Shown here: piece after piece, positions 53,037 through 61,757 of the stretch
How positions within the stretch are numbered: position 1 is the stretch's first letter
Layout: the number at the start of each line of letters is the position of its first letter
Assembly: GCF_900105345.1 (NCBI RefSeq)
Contig: NZ_FNSN01000003.1
Span: 2,976,001-3,040,000, forward strand
Length of the DNA stretch: 64,000 nucleotides
Source of the DNA: Arthrobacter woluwensis
GTDB taxonomy: Bacteria > Actinomycetota > Actinomycetes > Actinomycetales > Micrococcaceae
Reading direction: 5' to 3'
Translations under genes and position numbers: made by a program
The notes under the pieces: generated by a model
What the model was told of the DNA's origin: nothing
Database searches by the model: none
The model's input: the letters and a program-made list of their open reading frames with translations, nothing else

Positions 53037-53657
53037 GTGAGCTCGAATCTGACCCCCCAGCAGGCCTGGCAGAAACTCGTCGAAGGCAACGCCCGTTTCG
53101 TCTCGGGCACGTCGTCCCATCCCAATCAGGACGCCAGCCGCCGCAGTTCCCTGGTCAACGCCCAGAATCCCTTCACCCTGATCTTCGGCTGCTCGGACTC
53201 CCGTCTCGCCGCCGAGATCATCTTCGACCTCGGCCTCGGCGACGCCTTCGTCATCCGCACCGCCGGTCAGGTCATGGACGACGCCGTCCTCGGCACCCTC
53301 GAGTACGGCGTGGACGTCCTCGGCATCCCCCTGATCGTGGTCCTGGGTCATGACAACTGCGGCGCCGTGACGGCGACCAAGGAGGCCGTGGACTCCGGCG
53401 ACATGCCCGGCGGCTACATCCGCAACCTGGTCGAGCGCATCACGCCCTCCGTGCTGAACTCCCTGCGCCACGGCGACCACGAGGTCAACGACATGGTGGT
53501 GGAGCACACCCGCCAGACCGCCGAACGGCTCGTGGAGCGCTCCCCCTCCATCAAGGCGGCCATCGACGCCGGCCGCACCGCTGTGGTGGGCATGGCCTAC
53601 CGCCTCGAGGAAGGCCGCGCGGACCTGGTCTCCGGCGTCGGGCACTTCCAGGACTGA
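53037..53657 (+). CDS. Beta-class carbonic anhydrase
   Basis: 206 aa. It hydrates CO2 to bicarbonate. Zinc ligands are visible in FGCSDSRLAAE (Cys, Asp-Arg dyad) and LGHDNCGAVTAT (His, Cys). Further landmarks are VIRTAGQVMDDAVLGTLEYG and VVGMAYRLEEGRADLVSGVG. No signal peptide, so cytosolic. GTG 53037 lacks a Shine-Dalgarno but follows a TAAAGT box by 7 nt. It starts 10 nt after the DUF4245 stop, so it may be expressed both by read-through and from its own promoter. Confidence 0.94.
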   Translation: MSSNLTPQQAWQKLVEGNARFVSGTSSHPNQDASRRSSLVNAQNPFTLIFGCSDSRLAAEIIFDLGLGDAFVIRTAGQVMDDAVLGTLEYGVDVLGIPLIVVLGHDNCGAVTATKEAVDSGDMPGGYIRNLVERITPSVLNSLRHGDHEVNDMVVEHTRQTAERLVERSPSIKAAIDAGRTAVVGMAYRLEEGRADLVSGVGHFQD

Positions 53658-53756
53658 GGCGCGCCCTGCCGGCCCGGGCAGCCGGGCCGGCCATGACCTC
53701 GGCCACATGCGCCCCCGGTGGCGCGACGCGAGTTTCAGCGCCGCCGTCGTGCGTCA

Positions 53757-53762
53757 TACAGT
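53757..53762 (+). promoter_or_regulatory. Leaderless -10 box of fumC
   Basis: TACAGT, 6 nt before ATG 53769; the AAGG between them is too close for a good ribosome site. Confidence 0.45.
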
Positions 53763-53768
53763 AAGGTC

Positions 53769-55190
53769 ATGACTTCTGCTGCTGAAGAATTCCGCATCGA
53801 ACACGACACCATGGGCGAGGTCCGCGTCCCCGTGAACGCGCTCTACAAGGCCCAGACCCAGCGTGCCGTGGAGAACTTCCCCATTTCCGGCAAGACCCTG
53901 GAACGCAAGCACATCGAAGCGCTTGCCCGGGTCAAGAAGGCCGCCGCCCGCGCCAACGAAGAACTCGGAGTGATCGATGGAGATCTCGCCGACGCCATCG
54001 CCGACGCCGCGGACCGTGTGGCCGCCGGTGAATTCGACGATCAGTTCCCGATCGACGTCTTCCAGACCGGCTCCGGCACCTCCTCCAACATGAACATGAA
54101 CGAGGTCCTGGCCGAGCTCGCCACCCGCTCCTTCGCGGACAAGGGCAGCGACCGCGTCGTCCACCCGAACGACCACGTCAACGCCTCCCAGTCCTCCAAC
54201 GACGTGTTCCCCACGTCGGTGCACGTCGCCGCGACCAACGCGCTGCTCAACGACCTGGTTCCGGCCCTGACCTACCTGGCCGCCTCGCTCTCCCGCAAGG
54301 CCGAGGAGTTCAAGGGCATCGTCAAGTCCGGCCGCACGCACCTCATGGACGCCACCCCGGTCACCCTCGGCCAGGAGTTCGGCGGCTACGAGGCCCAGAT
54401 CCGTTACGGCATCGAGCGCATCCACGCCTCCCTGCCGCGCGTCGCCGAGGTCCCCCAGGGCGGCACCGCCGTCGGCACCGGCATCAACACCCCGGACGGC
54501 TTCCCGCAGCGCGTCATCGCCCTGCTCGCCGAGGACACCGCGCTGCCCATCACCGAGGCGCGCAACCACTTCGAGGCGCAGGCCAACCGCGACGGCCTGA
54601 TCGAGGTCTCCGGCCAGCTGCGCACGATCGCGTACTCCATCATGAAGATCAGCAACGACCTTCGCTGGATGGGTTCCGGCCCCAACACGGGCCTGGGCGA
54701 GATCGCCATCCCGGATCTGCAGCCGGGCTCCTCGATCATGCCGGGCAAGGTCAACCCCGTGATCTGCGAGGCCGCCATCATGGTCGCCGCCCAGGTCATC
54801 GGCAACGACACCACCATCGCCCTGTCCTCCACCAACGGCGCCTTCGAGCTGAACGTGGGCATCCCGGTCATGGCCGCGAACCTGCTCGAGTCCATCCGCC
54901 TGCTGACCAACACCTCCCGTGTCATGGCGGACAAGATGATCGACGGCATCAGCGCCAACGAGGAGCGCGCCCGCTTCCTGGCCGAGGCCTCCCCGTCCAT
55001 CGTCACGCCGCTGAACAAGTACATCGGCTACGAGAACGCCGCGAAGATCGCCAAGACCGCCGTCAAGGAGGGTCTGACCATCCGCCAGGCCACCGAGAAG
55101 CTCGGTTTCGTCGGCGAGGGCGACGGCAAGGTCACCGAGGAGATCCTGGACAAGGCCCTCGACGTCACCACCATGACGGGCAAGTACTGA
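53769..55190 (+). CDS. fumC: Class II fumarate hydratase
   Basis: 473 aa. It interconverts fumarate and malate in the TCA cycle. Landmarks are [61 protein letters not shown] and the fumarase/aspartase signature [17 protein letters not shown]. The extended open frame upstream of ATG 53769 has no family similarity. A perfect terminator follows at 55233. Aspartase is ruled out by the overall FumC-type sequence and length, though the two families are close. Confidence 0.95.
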   Translation: MTSAAEEFRIEHDTMGEVRVPVNALYKAQTQRAVENFPISGKTLERKHIEALARVKKAAARANEELGVIDGDLADAIADAADRVAAGEFDDQFPIDVFQTGSGTSSNMNMNEVLAELATRSFADKGSDRVVHPNDHVNASQSSNDVFPTSVHVAATNALLNDLVPALTYLAASLSRKAEEFKGIVKSGRTHLMDATPVTLGQEFGGYEAQIRYGIERIHASLPRVAEVPQGGTAVGTGINTPDGFPQRVIALLAEDTALPITEARNHFEAQANRDGLIEVSGQLRTIAYSIMKISNDLRWMGSGPNTGLGEIAIPDLQPGSSIMPGKVNPVICEAAIMVAAQVIGNDTTIALSSTNGAFELNVGIPVMAANLLESIRLLTNTSRVMADKMIDGISANEERARFLAEASPSIVTPLNKYIGYENAAKIAKTAVKEGLTIRQATEKLGFVGEGDGKVTEEILDKALDVTTMTGKY

Positions 55191-55232
55191 GCCAGCGCTG
55201 CTCAGCGACTGAGCTGAGCTGAACTGAAGAGC

Positions 55233-55270
55233 TGACGACGACGGCGGGTGATCACCCGCCGTCGTCGTCA
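55233..55270. terminator. Terminator between fumC and the prepilin peptidase gene
   Basis: Perfect 38-nt palindrome (arm TGACGACGACGGCGGGTGA), 42 nt past fumC and 51 nt past the convergent minus-strand gene. Confidence 0.88.
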
Positions 55271-55321
55271 TCTCCGGGTTCGGGGCGCCGTGGGCTGGTG
55301 GCCTTTGCGCTGGTCCTCGCC

Positions 55322-55990
55322 TCAGGCCGGAAGCGCCAGCGCCACGGCGGCGCCGGCGATCATGAACGGTCCGAAGGGGATCGAGTCACGCCATCCGACC
55401 CGCCGGGACAGCACCAGGACCAGGGCCGTCAGCCCGGCCAGGGTGAAGGCGAGCAGTGTCCCGAGCAGCAGGGGCCACCAGCCCACGTACCCCAGGTGCA
55501 TTCCGAGCACCCCGGCGAGTTTCACGTCGCCGAAACCGAGGCTGGACGGGCTCACGGCACGCAGCAGGAAGTGGAACAGCCAGGCGAGCACCCCTCCGGC
55601 GACGACCCGCAATCCCCAGACGCCCCAGAGAGGCGCGGCCAGATCCTCCCGCTGTTCGACCAGGGAAGTGAGCCATTCCGCGGAACCCGGTGCGCCGTGG
55701 CCGGTGTAGCCCCCGGGGCTGAAGACTTCGTTCGCCGACGGAGCGTAGGCCACCCGTCCGGCGTCGGATGGGAGGTTGCCCGCGCACCCGCACGCCGCCA
55801 GCAACAGCACGCCCGACACCACCGCCCAGGGCAGCATGATCCGGTCCGGGAGGAGACGGGTCTTCGCATCGATCCAGGCCAGACGCCCCGCCGCGTACAG
55901 GAAGACGAGCACCACCAGGGCCAGAAGGACGAGAGTGGCGAGCGGCCAGCCGGCGCCGAGGTCCCAGAGCAGGGTCATCCGTGTGAGCAT
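55322..55990 (-). CDS. A24-family prepilin peptidase-like protein, orphan
   Basis: 222 aa, about six hydrophobic helices. The two aspartate motifs of type IV prepilin peptidases are present: AWIDAKTRLLPDRIMLP (about residue 38) and GFGDVKLAGVLGMHLGYVGW (about 150). Between them lies an insertion of about 60 residues rich in Gly, Ser and Pro (CAGNLPSDAG to WLTSLVEQRE), probably outside the membrane. The N-terminal methyltransferase domain of PilD is absent. No pilin or secretion gene is near, so the substrate is unknown. TAGAGT lies 6 nt before ATG 55990. Confidence 0.82.
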   Translation of the reverse strand: MLTRMTLLWDLGAGWPLATLVLLALVVLVFLYAAGRLAWIDAKTRLLPDRIMLPWAVVSGVLLLAACGCAGNLPSDAGRVAYAPSANEVFSPGGYTGHGAPGSAEWLTSLVEQREDLAAPLWGVWGLRVVAGGVLAWLFHFLLRAVSPSSLGFGDVKLAGVLGMHLGYVGWWPLLLGTLLAFTLAGLTALVLVLSRRVGWRDSIPFGPFMIAGAAVALALPA

Positions 55991-55996
55991 GGGCCG

Positions 55997-56002
55997 ACTC
56001 TA
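55997..56002 (-). promoter_or_regulatory. Leaderless -10 box of the A24 peptidase gene
   Basis: TAGAGT on the minus strand, 6 nt before ATG 55990. Confidence 0.5.
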
Positions 56003-56081
56003 ACGGGGACACTGTGGCAGGGCCATTCACAGCCGGGGCTCCCGGCGGCCCTCCCCGGCTCCGCGGGTCCGGCGGTCCGAC

Positions 56082-56133
56082 GCGTCGGCCAGAGCACCGC
56101 GTCGGCCAGCGCAGCACGGCGGCCAGAGCAGTG
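56082..56133 (+). repeat. Short degenerate tandem repeat
   Basis: Three units of about 17-19 nt built on GCGTCGGCCAG and AGCA, directly upstream of the TAGACT box of the GNAT gene. Confidence 0.45.
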
Positions 56134-56140
56134 AGTTGGC

Positions 56141-56146
56141 TAGACT
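56141..56146 (+). promoter_or_regulatory. Leaderless -10 box of GNAT gene 1
   Basis: TAGACT, 7 nt before ATG 56154. Confidence 0.5.
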
Positions 56147-56153
56147 CGTCGCC

Positions 56154-56804
56154 ATGCTGACTCTCGAGGAGATCTTCCCGCCGTTCGGCCTGGTGCTGCG
56201 CACGCCGCGCGTGGAGCTGCGCCTGATCCGCGACAGCGAACTCCCCCAGCTCATCGCGGCCGTCCGGTCCGGCATTCACGAGCCCGGCAAATCGCCTTTC
56301 TCCGTCGCCTGGTCCGAGGCGCCGGAGCACGAGCTCCCGGCGAACACGGCGCAGTTCCACTGGGGCGCGCGTTCCCGGTTCACGCCCGAGAACTGGGACC
56401 TAGCCTTCGGGATCTGGCACGACGGGGAGCTGATCGGATCGCAATCCCTCATGGCCAAGGAGTTCGCGGCGTTCCGGGTGGTGTCGAGTGGGTCCTGGAT
56501 GCGGAAGTCGTCGCAGGGCCAGGGGCTCGGCAAGGAGATGCGGGCCGCCATTCTGCTGTACGCCTTCGACCACCTGGGCGCCGAGGTCGCGGAGTCCGCC
56601 GCCGCGGTGTGGAACGGACGGTCCCTCGGGGTGTCACACACCCTGGGGTACCGGGACAACGGCCGGCACCGGGAACCGTCCGCGCAGGGTCCCGCCGAGA
56701 TCCAGCAGCTCCGACTGGACGCCGCGGACTTCCGCCGGCCCGACTGGGAGCTGGAGGTCGAAGGCCACGAGGCGTTCGCCCGTTTCATCGGCCTGGACGC
56801 CTGA
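56154..56804 (+). CDS. GNAT-family N-acetyltransferase (RimJ/RimL-like)
   Basis: 216 aa. The acetyl-CoA site is visible as SSQGQGLGKEMRAAILLYAFDHLGAE (about residues 118-143), followed by AAVWNGRSLGVSHTLGYRDNG, typical of RimJ/RimL-type enzymes that acetylate protein N-termini or small amines. The N-terminal LRTPRVELRLIRDSELPQLI fits the same group. Start ATG 56154 follows a TAGACT box. Substrate unknown. Palindromic repeat family D begins 40 nt after the stop. Confidence 0.88.
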   Translation: MLTLEEIFPPFGLVLRTPRVELRLIRDSELPQLIAAVRSGIHEPGKSPFSVAWSEAPEHELPANTAQFHWGARSRFTPENWDLAFGIWHDGELIGSQSLMAKEFAAFRVVSSGSWMRKSSQGQGLGKEMRAAILLYAFDHLGAEVAESAAAVWNGRSLGVSHTLGYRDNGRHREPSAQGPAEIQQLRLDAADFRRPDWELEVEGHEAFARFIGLDA

Positions 56805-56844
56805 GCACGGGTCCCCGGCCGCCGTCGCGCTCCGCCCCTGACCT

Positions 56845-56911
56845 CCACGCGAACCGCCAGCAGGTGCCCGAATACCCCACGGATTCGGGCGCCTAGTGGC
56901 GGTTCGCGTGG
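56845..56911. repeat. Palindromic intergenic repeat, family D copy 1
   Basis: Arms of 29 nt (left contains GCGAACCGCCAGCAGGTGCC, right contains GGCGCCTAGTGGCGGTTCGC) around a 9-nt centre. A second copy lies at 57583-57644; the pair brackets the DHFR-like gene. Confidence 0.85.
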
Positions 56912-56986
56912 ACGCGGGGCCCGAAAAAAGTCCGTGCTCTCGTGCCGCCCCGCTCCTACTATGAGGCGAGGAAGGAAGTGGCATCC

Positions 56987-57598
56987 ATGAAACTCACCAC
57001 CATGACGCAGGTGACCGTCGACGGCGTCGCGCAGGGCAACGGCGGGGCGACGGAGCAGGACCTCCGGAACGGCTTCACCCGGGGCGGCTGGGCGATGGGC
57101 GCGTTCGACGACGAGACGTTCAGCTTCATCGTCGACACCTATCAGCGGGCCGGGGCTTTCCTCTTCGGCCGCACCACCTACGACGTGTTCGCGCCGTACT
57201 GGGGTTCGATGCCGCCCGGCGGCCACGCGATTGCCGATGCCCTGAACCGCGCTCCCAAGTACTTGGTCTCCTCCTCCGAGCCCGCGACCCCGTGGGAGGG
57301 CGCCACCCGGCTCACCGGGGATCTGGAAGCCCGGATCCGGGAGCTGAAGGACGCACCGGGCGGTGATCTCCAGGTCCATGGGAGCGTCAAGCTGGTCCGC
57401 TGGCTCCTCGAACGCGGACTGGTGGACGAGCTGACCCTCCTGGTGGTGCCCGTCGTGCTGGGACAGGGCGATCGGCTGTTCCCGCAGGACGGCCCGGACC
57501 TCGCGCTCGAACTGCTCAGCTCGCGCACCGACAGCCGCGGTGTGCTCACGCTCGTCTACCGGCCCGCCGGCCCGCCCACGTACCCGAACCGCCACTAA
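56987..57598 (+). CDS. Dihydrofolate reductase family protein (RibD C-terminal type)
   Basis: 203 aa from ATG 56987, with GGAAG 7 nt upstream. The fold is that of RibD/DHFR-like reductases: MKLTTMTQVTVDGVAQGNGG, AFLFGRTTYDVFAPYW, PKYLVSSSEPATPWEGATRL, GDLQVHGSVKLVRWLLERGL and VDELTLLVVPVVLGQGDRLF. Such stand-alone proteins are NADPH-dependent reductases of unknown substrate and are not the housekeeping DHFR. The gene is bracketed by two family D palindromes. Its last codons (PNRH) and TAA stop are encoded by the left arm of the downstream copy, which suggests that the C-terminus was set by the repeat. Confidence 0.85.
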   Translation: MKLTTMTQVTVDGVAQGNGGATEQDLRNGFTRGGWAMGAFDDETFSFIVDTYQRAGAFLFGRTTYDVFAPYWGSMPPGGHAIADALNRAPKYLVSSSEPATPWEGATRLTGDLEARIRELKDAPGGDLQVHGSVKLVRWLLERGLVDELTLLVVPVVLGQGDRLFPQDGPDLALELLSSRTDSRGVLTLVYRPAGPPTYPNRH

Positions 57599-57644
57599 GC
57601 GCCCTTTTCCGGGAGGGAATCGGGCACCTACTGGCGGTTCGCGG
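57583..57644. repeat. Palindromic intergenic repeat, family D copy 2
   Basis: The left arm CCCGAACCGCCACTAAGCGC overlaps the end of the DHFR-like gene and supplies its stop codon. The right arm contains CGGGCACCTACTGGCGGTTC. It lies between convergent genes and can act as a terminator for both. Confidence 0.82.
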
Positions 57645-57661
57645 GGGGTGGAAGCGGCGGA

Positions 57662-59086
57662 CTAGATCTCCGCGCCTTCCAGCAGCTCCGTGACGAGGGC
57701 GGCGATCGGCGAGCGCTCGCTCCGCGTCAGGGTCATGTGGGCGAACAGCGGGTGCCCCTTGAGCGTCTCGACGACGGCGGCGATGCCGTCATGGCGTCCG
57801 ACGCGCAGGTTGTCGCGCTGCGCGACGTCGTGGGTGAGGACGATCTTGGAGTTCTGGCCCATGCGGCTCATCACGGTGAGGAGCACGTTCTTCTCCAGGG
57901 ACTGGGCCTCGTCCACGATCACGAACGAATCGTGCAGCGAGCGTCCGCGGATGTGCGTGAGCGGCAGGACCTCCAGCATGCCGCGGTCCATGACCTCCTC
58001 CACGACCTCCTGGGACACCAGGGCGCCGAGGGTGTCGAACACGGCCTGCGCCCAGGGGTTCATCTTCTCCGCCTCGGAACCGGGCAGGTAGCCGAGTTCC
58101 TGGCCGCCCACCGCGTACAGAGGCCGGAAGACCACCACTTTCCGGTGTTCCTGTCGTTCCAGAACAGCCTCGAGGCCTGCGCAGAGGGCCAGCGCCGACT
58201 TGCCGGTGCCCGCCCGGCCGCCGAGTGACACGATTCCGACCGAGGGGTCCATCAGCATGTCGATCGCCAGCCGCTGTTCCGCCGAACGCCCGTGGAGGCC
58301 GAACACGTCGCGGTCACCCTTGACGAGACGGACCTGCTTGTCGGCGCCCACCCGGCCGAGGGCCGAACCGCGTGGCGAGAGCATCACCAGGCCGGTGTTC
58401 ACCGGCAACTCGGCGGCGGCCGGGATCAGCACCGGCTCGTGGCCGTAGAGGGTGGAGACCTCCTCCTCGGTGACGTCCAGCTCGGACAGGCCCGTCCAGC
58501 CCGTGTCCTTGACGAGTTCGTTGCGGTATTCGTCGGCGGCCAGGCCCATGGCGGAGGCTTTCACGCGCATCGGCAGGTCCTTGGACACCACGGTGACGTC
58601 GTGACCCTCATCGGCGAGGTTCTTGGCGACCGCCAGGATGCGGGCGTCGTTGTCGCCCGAGCGGAAGCCCGCCGGGAGCACCTCCGCGCTGATGTGATTC
58701 AGTTCCACCCGCAGCGTGCCGCCGTCGGTCCCGAGCGGGATGGGTTTGTTAAGGCTGCCGTGCTCGACCCGGAGGTCGTCCAGCAGCCGCAGCGCCTTGC
58801 GGGCGAAGTAGCCCAGCTCGGGATCGTGGCGTTTGCCCTCCAGCTCGGCGATCACGACCACCGGGACGATCACCTCGTGCTCGGCGAAACGGAGCAGCGC
58901 CCGCGGATCGGAGAGCAGGACGGAGGTGTCGATCACGAAACTGCGGCCGGTGGGCCCCTGGTCCGGGGCCGTCCCCGTCGTGGAACGCCCCCGCGTGGTG
59001 CGAGAGGTAGCTTTCTTCGCGGTGCTCTTCTTCGCACCGGTGCCCTGCGCCGTGTCGTTCGCGGTGGTCACATCGGAAATAGCCAC
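57662..59086 (-). CDS. PIN-PhoH fusion protein (PhoH2-type RNase/ATPase)
   Basis: 474 aa from GTG 59086, with GGAG 5 nt upstream. After a Lys/Thr-rich start, a PIN nuclease domain (about 48-190) shows [36 protein letters not shown] and [20 protein letters not shown] with the acidic metal residues. The PhoH ATPase follows with Walker [17 protein letters not shown] and Walker [18 protein letters not shown]. PhoH2 proteins unwind and cleave RNA; in mycobacteria they pair with a small antitoxin PhoAT, which I do not find upstream here. Probably monocistronic. Confidence 0.92.
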   Translation of the reverse strand: MAISDVTTANDTAQGTGAKKSTAKKATSRTTRGRSTTGTAPDQGPTGRSFVIDTSVLLSDPRALLRFAEHEVIVPVVVIAELEGKRHDPELGYFARKALRLLDDLRVEHGSLNKPIPLGTDGGTLRVELNHISAEVLPAGFRSGDNDARILAVAKNLADEGHDVTVVSKDLPMRVKASAMGLAADEYRNELVKDTGWTGLSELDVTEEEVSTLYGHEPVLIPAAAELPVNTGLVMLSPRGSALGRVGADKQVRLVKGDRDVFGLHGRSAEQRLAIDMLMDPSVGIVSLGGRAGTGKSALALCAGLEAVLERQEHRKVVVFRPLYAVGGQELGYLPGSEAEKMNPWAQAVFDTLGALVSQEVVEEVMDRGMLEVLPLTHIRGRSLHDSFVIVDEAQSLEKNVLLTVMSRMGQNSKIVLTHDVAQRDNLRVGRHDGIAAVVETLKGHPLFAHMTLTRSERSPIAALVTELLEGAEI

Positions 59087-59333
59087 ATCAACTCCAGCCC
59101 CGGGCGCTCGCCCGGATTGATCTAGGTGAGGCGGTCGGCCCGGAGGCCGGATCCGGCCTCCCCCGCAGCTGGTGCGATTCCTCGCTCCATGGATGGCCTC
59201 CCGTGGCGCCGGGAGTGTTCCCCGGCGTTAGGACCACGCTAACCCCGGCGGCACCGCCAGGACAGCCGCCACGGCAAGCGCGGCGTTAATTTTCCGTGAA
59301 CGGCCGGGCGCGGGACCACCGACGCGGCCCCGA

Positions 59334-59339
59334 TAGGCT
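59334..59339 (+). promoter_or_regulatory. Leaderless -10 box of GNAT gene 2
   Basis: TAGGCT, 6 nt before ATG 59346. Confidence 0.5.
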
Positions 59340-59345
59340 GGCTTC

Positions 59346-59939
59346 ATGGCGACGACGACGATGCAGGAATGGGCGGACGGGCTCTACACAGGCGAACTGA
59401 CGGTGCTGCGGGGCCTGCTCCCCGAGGACCTCCCGGAGCTCACGGGCTGGTGGAACGATCCCGGACTCGCCGTGCTCCAGCGCTACACCACCTCGCCGCT
59501 TCCCACCGAGGACATCACCGAAATGTTCCAGCAGTGGAGCAAGAACGACTCCATGAAGGCCGCGGGATTCAGCATCATCGCCCAGAGCGGCGAGATGTCC
59601 CAGGGCGGCGAGCTGGTGGGGCACGTGACCGCCTGGGGCATGAATCCCCGGGTCCGGACGGCGACGCTCGCCATCATGATCGGTCCCCGCTATCAGGGGC
59701 AGGGCTTCGGCGGGGACGCCCTGCGGGTGATGCTGAGGGTGGTCTTCGAAGAGATGGCCGCCCACAAAGCCGCCCTGGACACCTGGTCCTTCAACGACCG
59801 TGCCCTGCGGCTGTACCGTTCGCTCGGATTCGTGGAGGAGGGCCGGGAGCGCGACGCCGTGTTCCACCGCGGCGAGTTCCACGACAAAGTGCATCTCGGC
59901 ATGCTCGAGTCCGAATACCGCGAGCGGTACCGCGGCTAG
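59346..59939 (+). CDS. GNAT-family N-acetyltransferase
   Basis: 197 aa. GNAT core: LTVLRGLLPEDLPELTGWWN at the start, then LAIMIGPRYQGQGFGGDALR (acetyl-CoA loop, about residues 103-122), VVFEEMAAHKAALDTWSFND and RALRLYRSLGFVEEGRERDA. It resembles SpeG/RimJ-like acetyltransferases; the substrate cannot be told. It starts at ATG 59346 without a Shine-Dalgarno, consistent with the TAGGCT box 6 nt upstream. A large palindrome separates it from convergent uppS. Confidence 0.88.
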   Translation: MATTTMQEWADGLYTGELTVLRGLLPEDLPELTGWWNDPGLAVLQRYTTSPLPTEDITEMFQQWSKNDSMKAAGFSIIAQSGEMSQGGELVGHVTAWGMNPRVRTATLAIMIGPRYQGQGFGGDALRVMLRVVFEEMAAHKAALDTWSFNDRALRLYRSLGFVEEGRERDAVFHRGEFHDKVHLGMLESEYRERYRG

Positions 59940-59954
59940 GCGGCGCGCCGTCGT

Positions 59955-60017
59955 CGTTGTGTGCTCAGTTGTTGCGGGTGTTCCGCCGAATCACCCGCAA
60001 CAACTGAGCACGCAACG
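59955..60017. terminator. Large palindrome between GNAT gene 2 and uppS (bidirectional terminator, possible repeat family E)
   Basis: A perfect 20-bp stem (arm GTGCTCAGTTGTTGCGGGTG) around an 11-nt loop, extended outward by CGTTGT / GCAACG with one mismatch. Only one copy is in the window, but the plan is that of families A and D. Confidence 0.82.
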
Positions 60018-60030
60018 CAATGGGGCACCG

Positions 60031-60792
60031 TCAGGTGCCGAAACGGCGCTGTCGGCCGGCGTAGTCGCGGAGGGCGCGGAGGAAGTCGACTTTGCGGAAC
60101 GCGGGCCAGAGGGCCTCGCAGAAGTAGAACTCGCTGTACGCGCTCTGCCACATGAGGAAGCCGGACAGCCGCTGTTCTCCGGAGGTGCGGATGACGAGGT
60201 CGGGGTCGGGCTGGCCCGCGGTGTAGAGGAAACTCGAGATGTCCTCGACCGTCAGCGAGGAGGACAGGGTTTCCAGGGTCTCGCCCCTCCCGGCGGCGTC
60301 CTTCATGAGAGCCCGCACGGCGTCGACGATCTCGCGCCGTCCTCCGTAGCCGACCGCCACGTTGACGTGCACGGCCTCCTGGACCGGGGTCTTATGGGTC
60401 AGGCGGTTGAGGCGTTCGGCGAGGTAGTCCGGGAGCAGTTCGGGGGCGCCCATCGCGTGGACGGAGATGTTCTCGTCCTCGTCCAGGCGGTCGAGGGTGT
60501 CCGCGATGATCGCCATGAGTTCGTCGAGTTCTTCGGAGGACCGGCTCATGTTGTCGGTGGAGAGCATGTAGAGGGTGACGACCTTGACGCCGAGCTCCTG
60601 GCACCAGTGCAGGAATTCCAGGATCTTGTCCGCGCCGGCCTGATGTCCCCGGCTGGAGGGTGCGTTGAACTGCTTGGCCCAGCGCCGGTTGCCGTCCACC
60701 ATGACCCCGATATGGCCCGGGATACGGTCCTTGGCCAGCCCGTGTTCCAGGCGGCGTTCGTACATGCCGTAGAGGAAATCCTGAATGCTCAT
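60031..60792 (-). CDS. uppS: Isoprenyl (polyprenyl diphosphate) transferase, UppS family
   Basis: 253 aa from ATG 60792, with AGAGG 9 nt upstream. It condenses isopentenyl diphosphate in cis to make the polyprenyl carrier for wall synthesis. The signature GVMVDGNRRWAKQ near residue 30 is followed by GADKILEFLHWCQELGVKVV, TLYMLSTDNMSRS and RTSGEQRLSGFLMWQSAYSEFYF. Whether the product is the long undecaprenyl chain or a short Z,E-farnesyl precursor cannot be read from sequence. It is divergent from the hemolysin III gene, as in many actinobacteria. Confidence 0.93.
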   Translation of the reverse strand: MSIQDFLYGMYERRLEHGLAKDRIPGHIGVMVDGNRRWAKQFNAPSSRGHQAGADKILEFLHWCQELGVKVVTLYMLSTDNMSRSSEELDELMAIIADTLDRLDEDENISVHAMGAPELLPDYLAERLNRLTHKTPVQEAVHVNVAVGYGGRREIVDAVRALMKDAAGRGETLETLSSSLTVEDISSFLYTAGQPDPDLVIRTSGEQRLSGFLMWQSAYSEFYFCEALWPAFRKVDFLRALRDYAGRQRRFGT

Positions 60793-60886
60793 CAAGTCCC
60801 ACCTCTTCCCGTTCGCGCGTACCCGCGCCGCGGGACTTCCGTGTCCAAGGCTACCGCCTGAGGAACGCATTCCGGGGCAGCTTTCA

Positions 60887-60904
60887 GGTTACTGGTGGGT
60901 AACC
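60887..60904. promoter_or_regulatory. Inverted repeat between uppS and hemolysin III genes (putative operator)
   Basis: GGTTACTGGTGGGTAACC is a perfect GGTTAC-N6-GTAACC repeat, of the type bound by TetR-family lipid regulators. It lies 16 nt upstream of the TAGCAT box at 60920, where it would cover the -35 region. Confidence 0.5.
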
Positions 60905-60919
60905 TACGGAAGCGTAAGT

Positions 60920-60925
60920 TAGCAT
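60920..60925 (+). promoter_or_regulatory. Leaderless -10 box of the hemolysin III gene
   Basis: TAGCAT, 6 nt before ATG 60932. The GGAGG between them is too close to the start to act as a normal ribosome site. Confidence 0.5.
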
Positions 60926-60931
60926 GGAGGC

Positions 60932-61627
60932 ATGCGGTCAGTAGCTCCCCAACAGCCTTCGTCCCCTGCCGCCCGCCTCGCGGCCCGCGCCGAAATGCTG
61001 GCCATCAAGCCCGCCTGGCGGGGATGGATCCACGCCGTGGCGGCGCCTCTCGCTCTGGCGGCGAGCATCGTCCTGATCTGCCTCGCTCCGACGCCGGACC
61101 GGAAGATCGTCTCGGCCGTCTACGCCCTGACGGGCCTCATGCTCTTCACAGTCAGCGCGGTCTACCACCGCGGCAGCTGGAGCCCCAAGGTCAAGGCCAT
61201 CCTGAAGCGCCTGGACCACACGAACATCATGCTGGTGATCGCGGGCAGTTACACCCCCTTGGCCTGGACCCTGCTCGACCGCCCGACCGCGACCCTCGTC
61301 CTCTGGCTCATCTGGGGCGGTGCGCTGGCGGGCGTCGCGTTCCGGCTGCTCTGGCTGCACGCGCCCCGCTGGCTCTACGTCCCCATCTACGTGGCCCTCG
61401 GCTGCGCGGCGCTGCTCTTCCTCCCGCAGTTCTTCGCGGCGAGCGTCCCGGCCGCGATCCTGATCTGCTGCGGCGGCGCGTTCTACATCGCGGGCGCCGT
61501 GTTCTACGGCCTCAAGCGCCCGAACTTCAGCTACCAGTTCTTCGGCTTCCACGAGCTCTTCCACGCCTTCACGGTGCTCGGTTTCACCTGCCACCTGGTC
61601 GCGATCTTCTTCAGCGTTCTGGGCTGA
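60932..61627 (+). CDS. Hemolysin III / PAQR family membrane protein
   Basis: 231 aa with seven hydrophobic helices. Family landmarks are FTVSAVYHRGSWSPKVKAIL (first His), KRLDHTNIMLVIAGSYTPLA and FGFHELFHAFTVLGFTCHLV (metal-binding His set). Bacterial members are called hemolysin III, but the toxin role is doubtful; the PAQR fold suggests a zinc-dependent membrane hydrolase, perhaps on ceramide-like or other lipids. The divergent position beside uppS is conserved. Confidence 0.9.
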   Translation: MRSVAPQQPSSPAARLAARAEMLAIKPAWRGWIHAVAAPLALAASIVLICLAPTPDRKIVSAVYALTGLMLFTVSAVYHRGSWSPKVKAILKRLDHTNIMLVIAGSYTPLAWTLLDRPTATLVLWLIWGGALAGVAFRLLWLHAPRWLYVPIYVALGCAALLFLPQFFAASVPAAILICCGGAFYIAGAVFYGLKRPNFSYQFFGFHELFHAFTVLGFTCHLVAIFFSVLG

Positions 61628-61757
61628 GGCTGCGCGGCAGCGGCCGCTCAGTCGGCACTGTCGTGCGCGACGCCGGGGCGGCACCCGGTGCACCGCGGCG
61701 GGCGGGTGCCGTCCCGACGTCGTCGGCCGCGGCCGTTCGCGTCAGCGCGGCAGCCGC

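Noticed and set aside
53754-55271. 505-codon minus-strand frame opposite fumC
   Set aside because: Gly/Val/Asp-rich antisense of fumC; no start signal or family.
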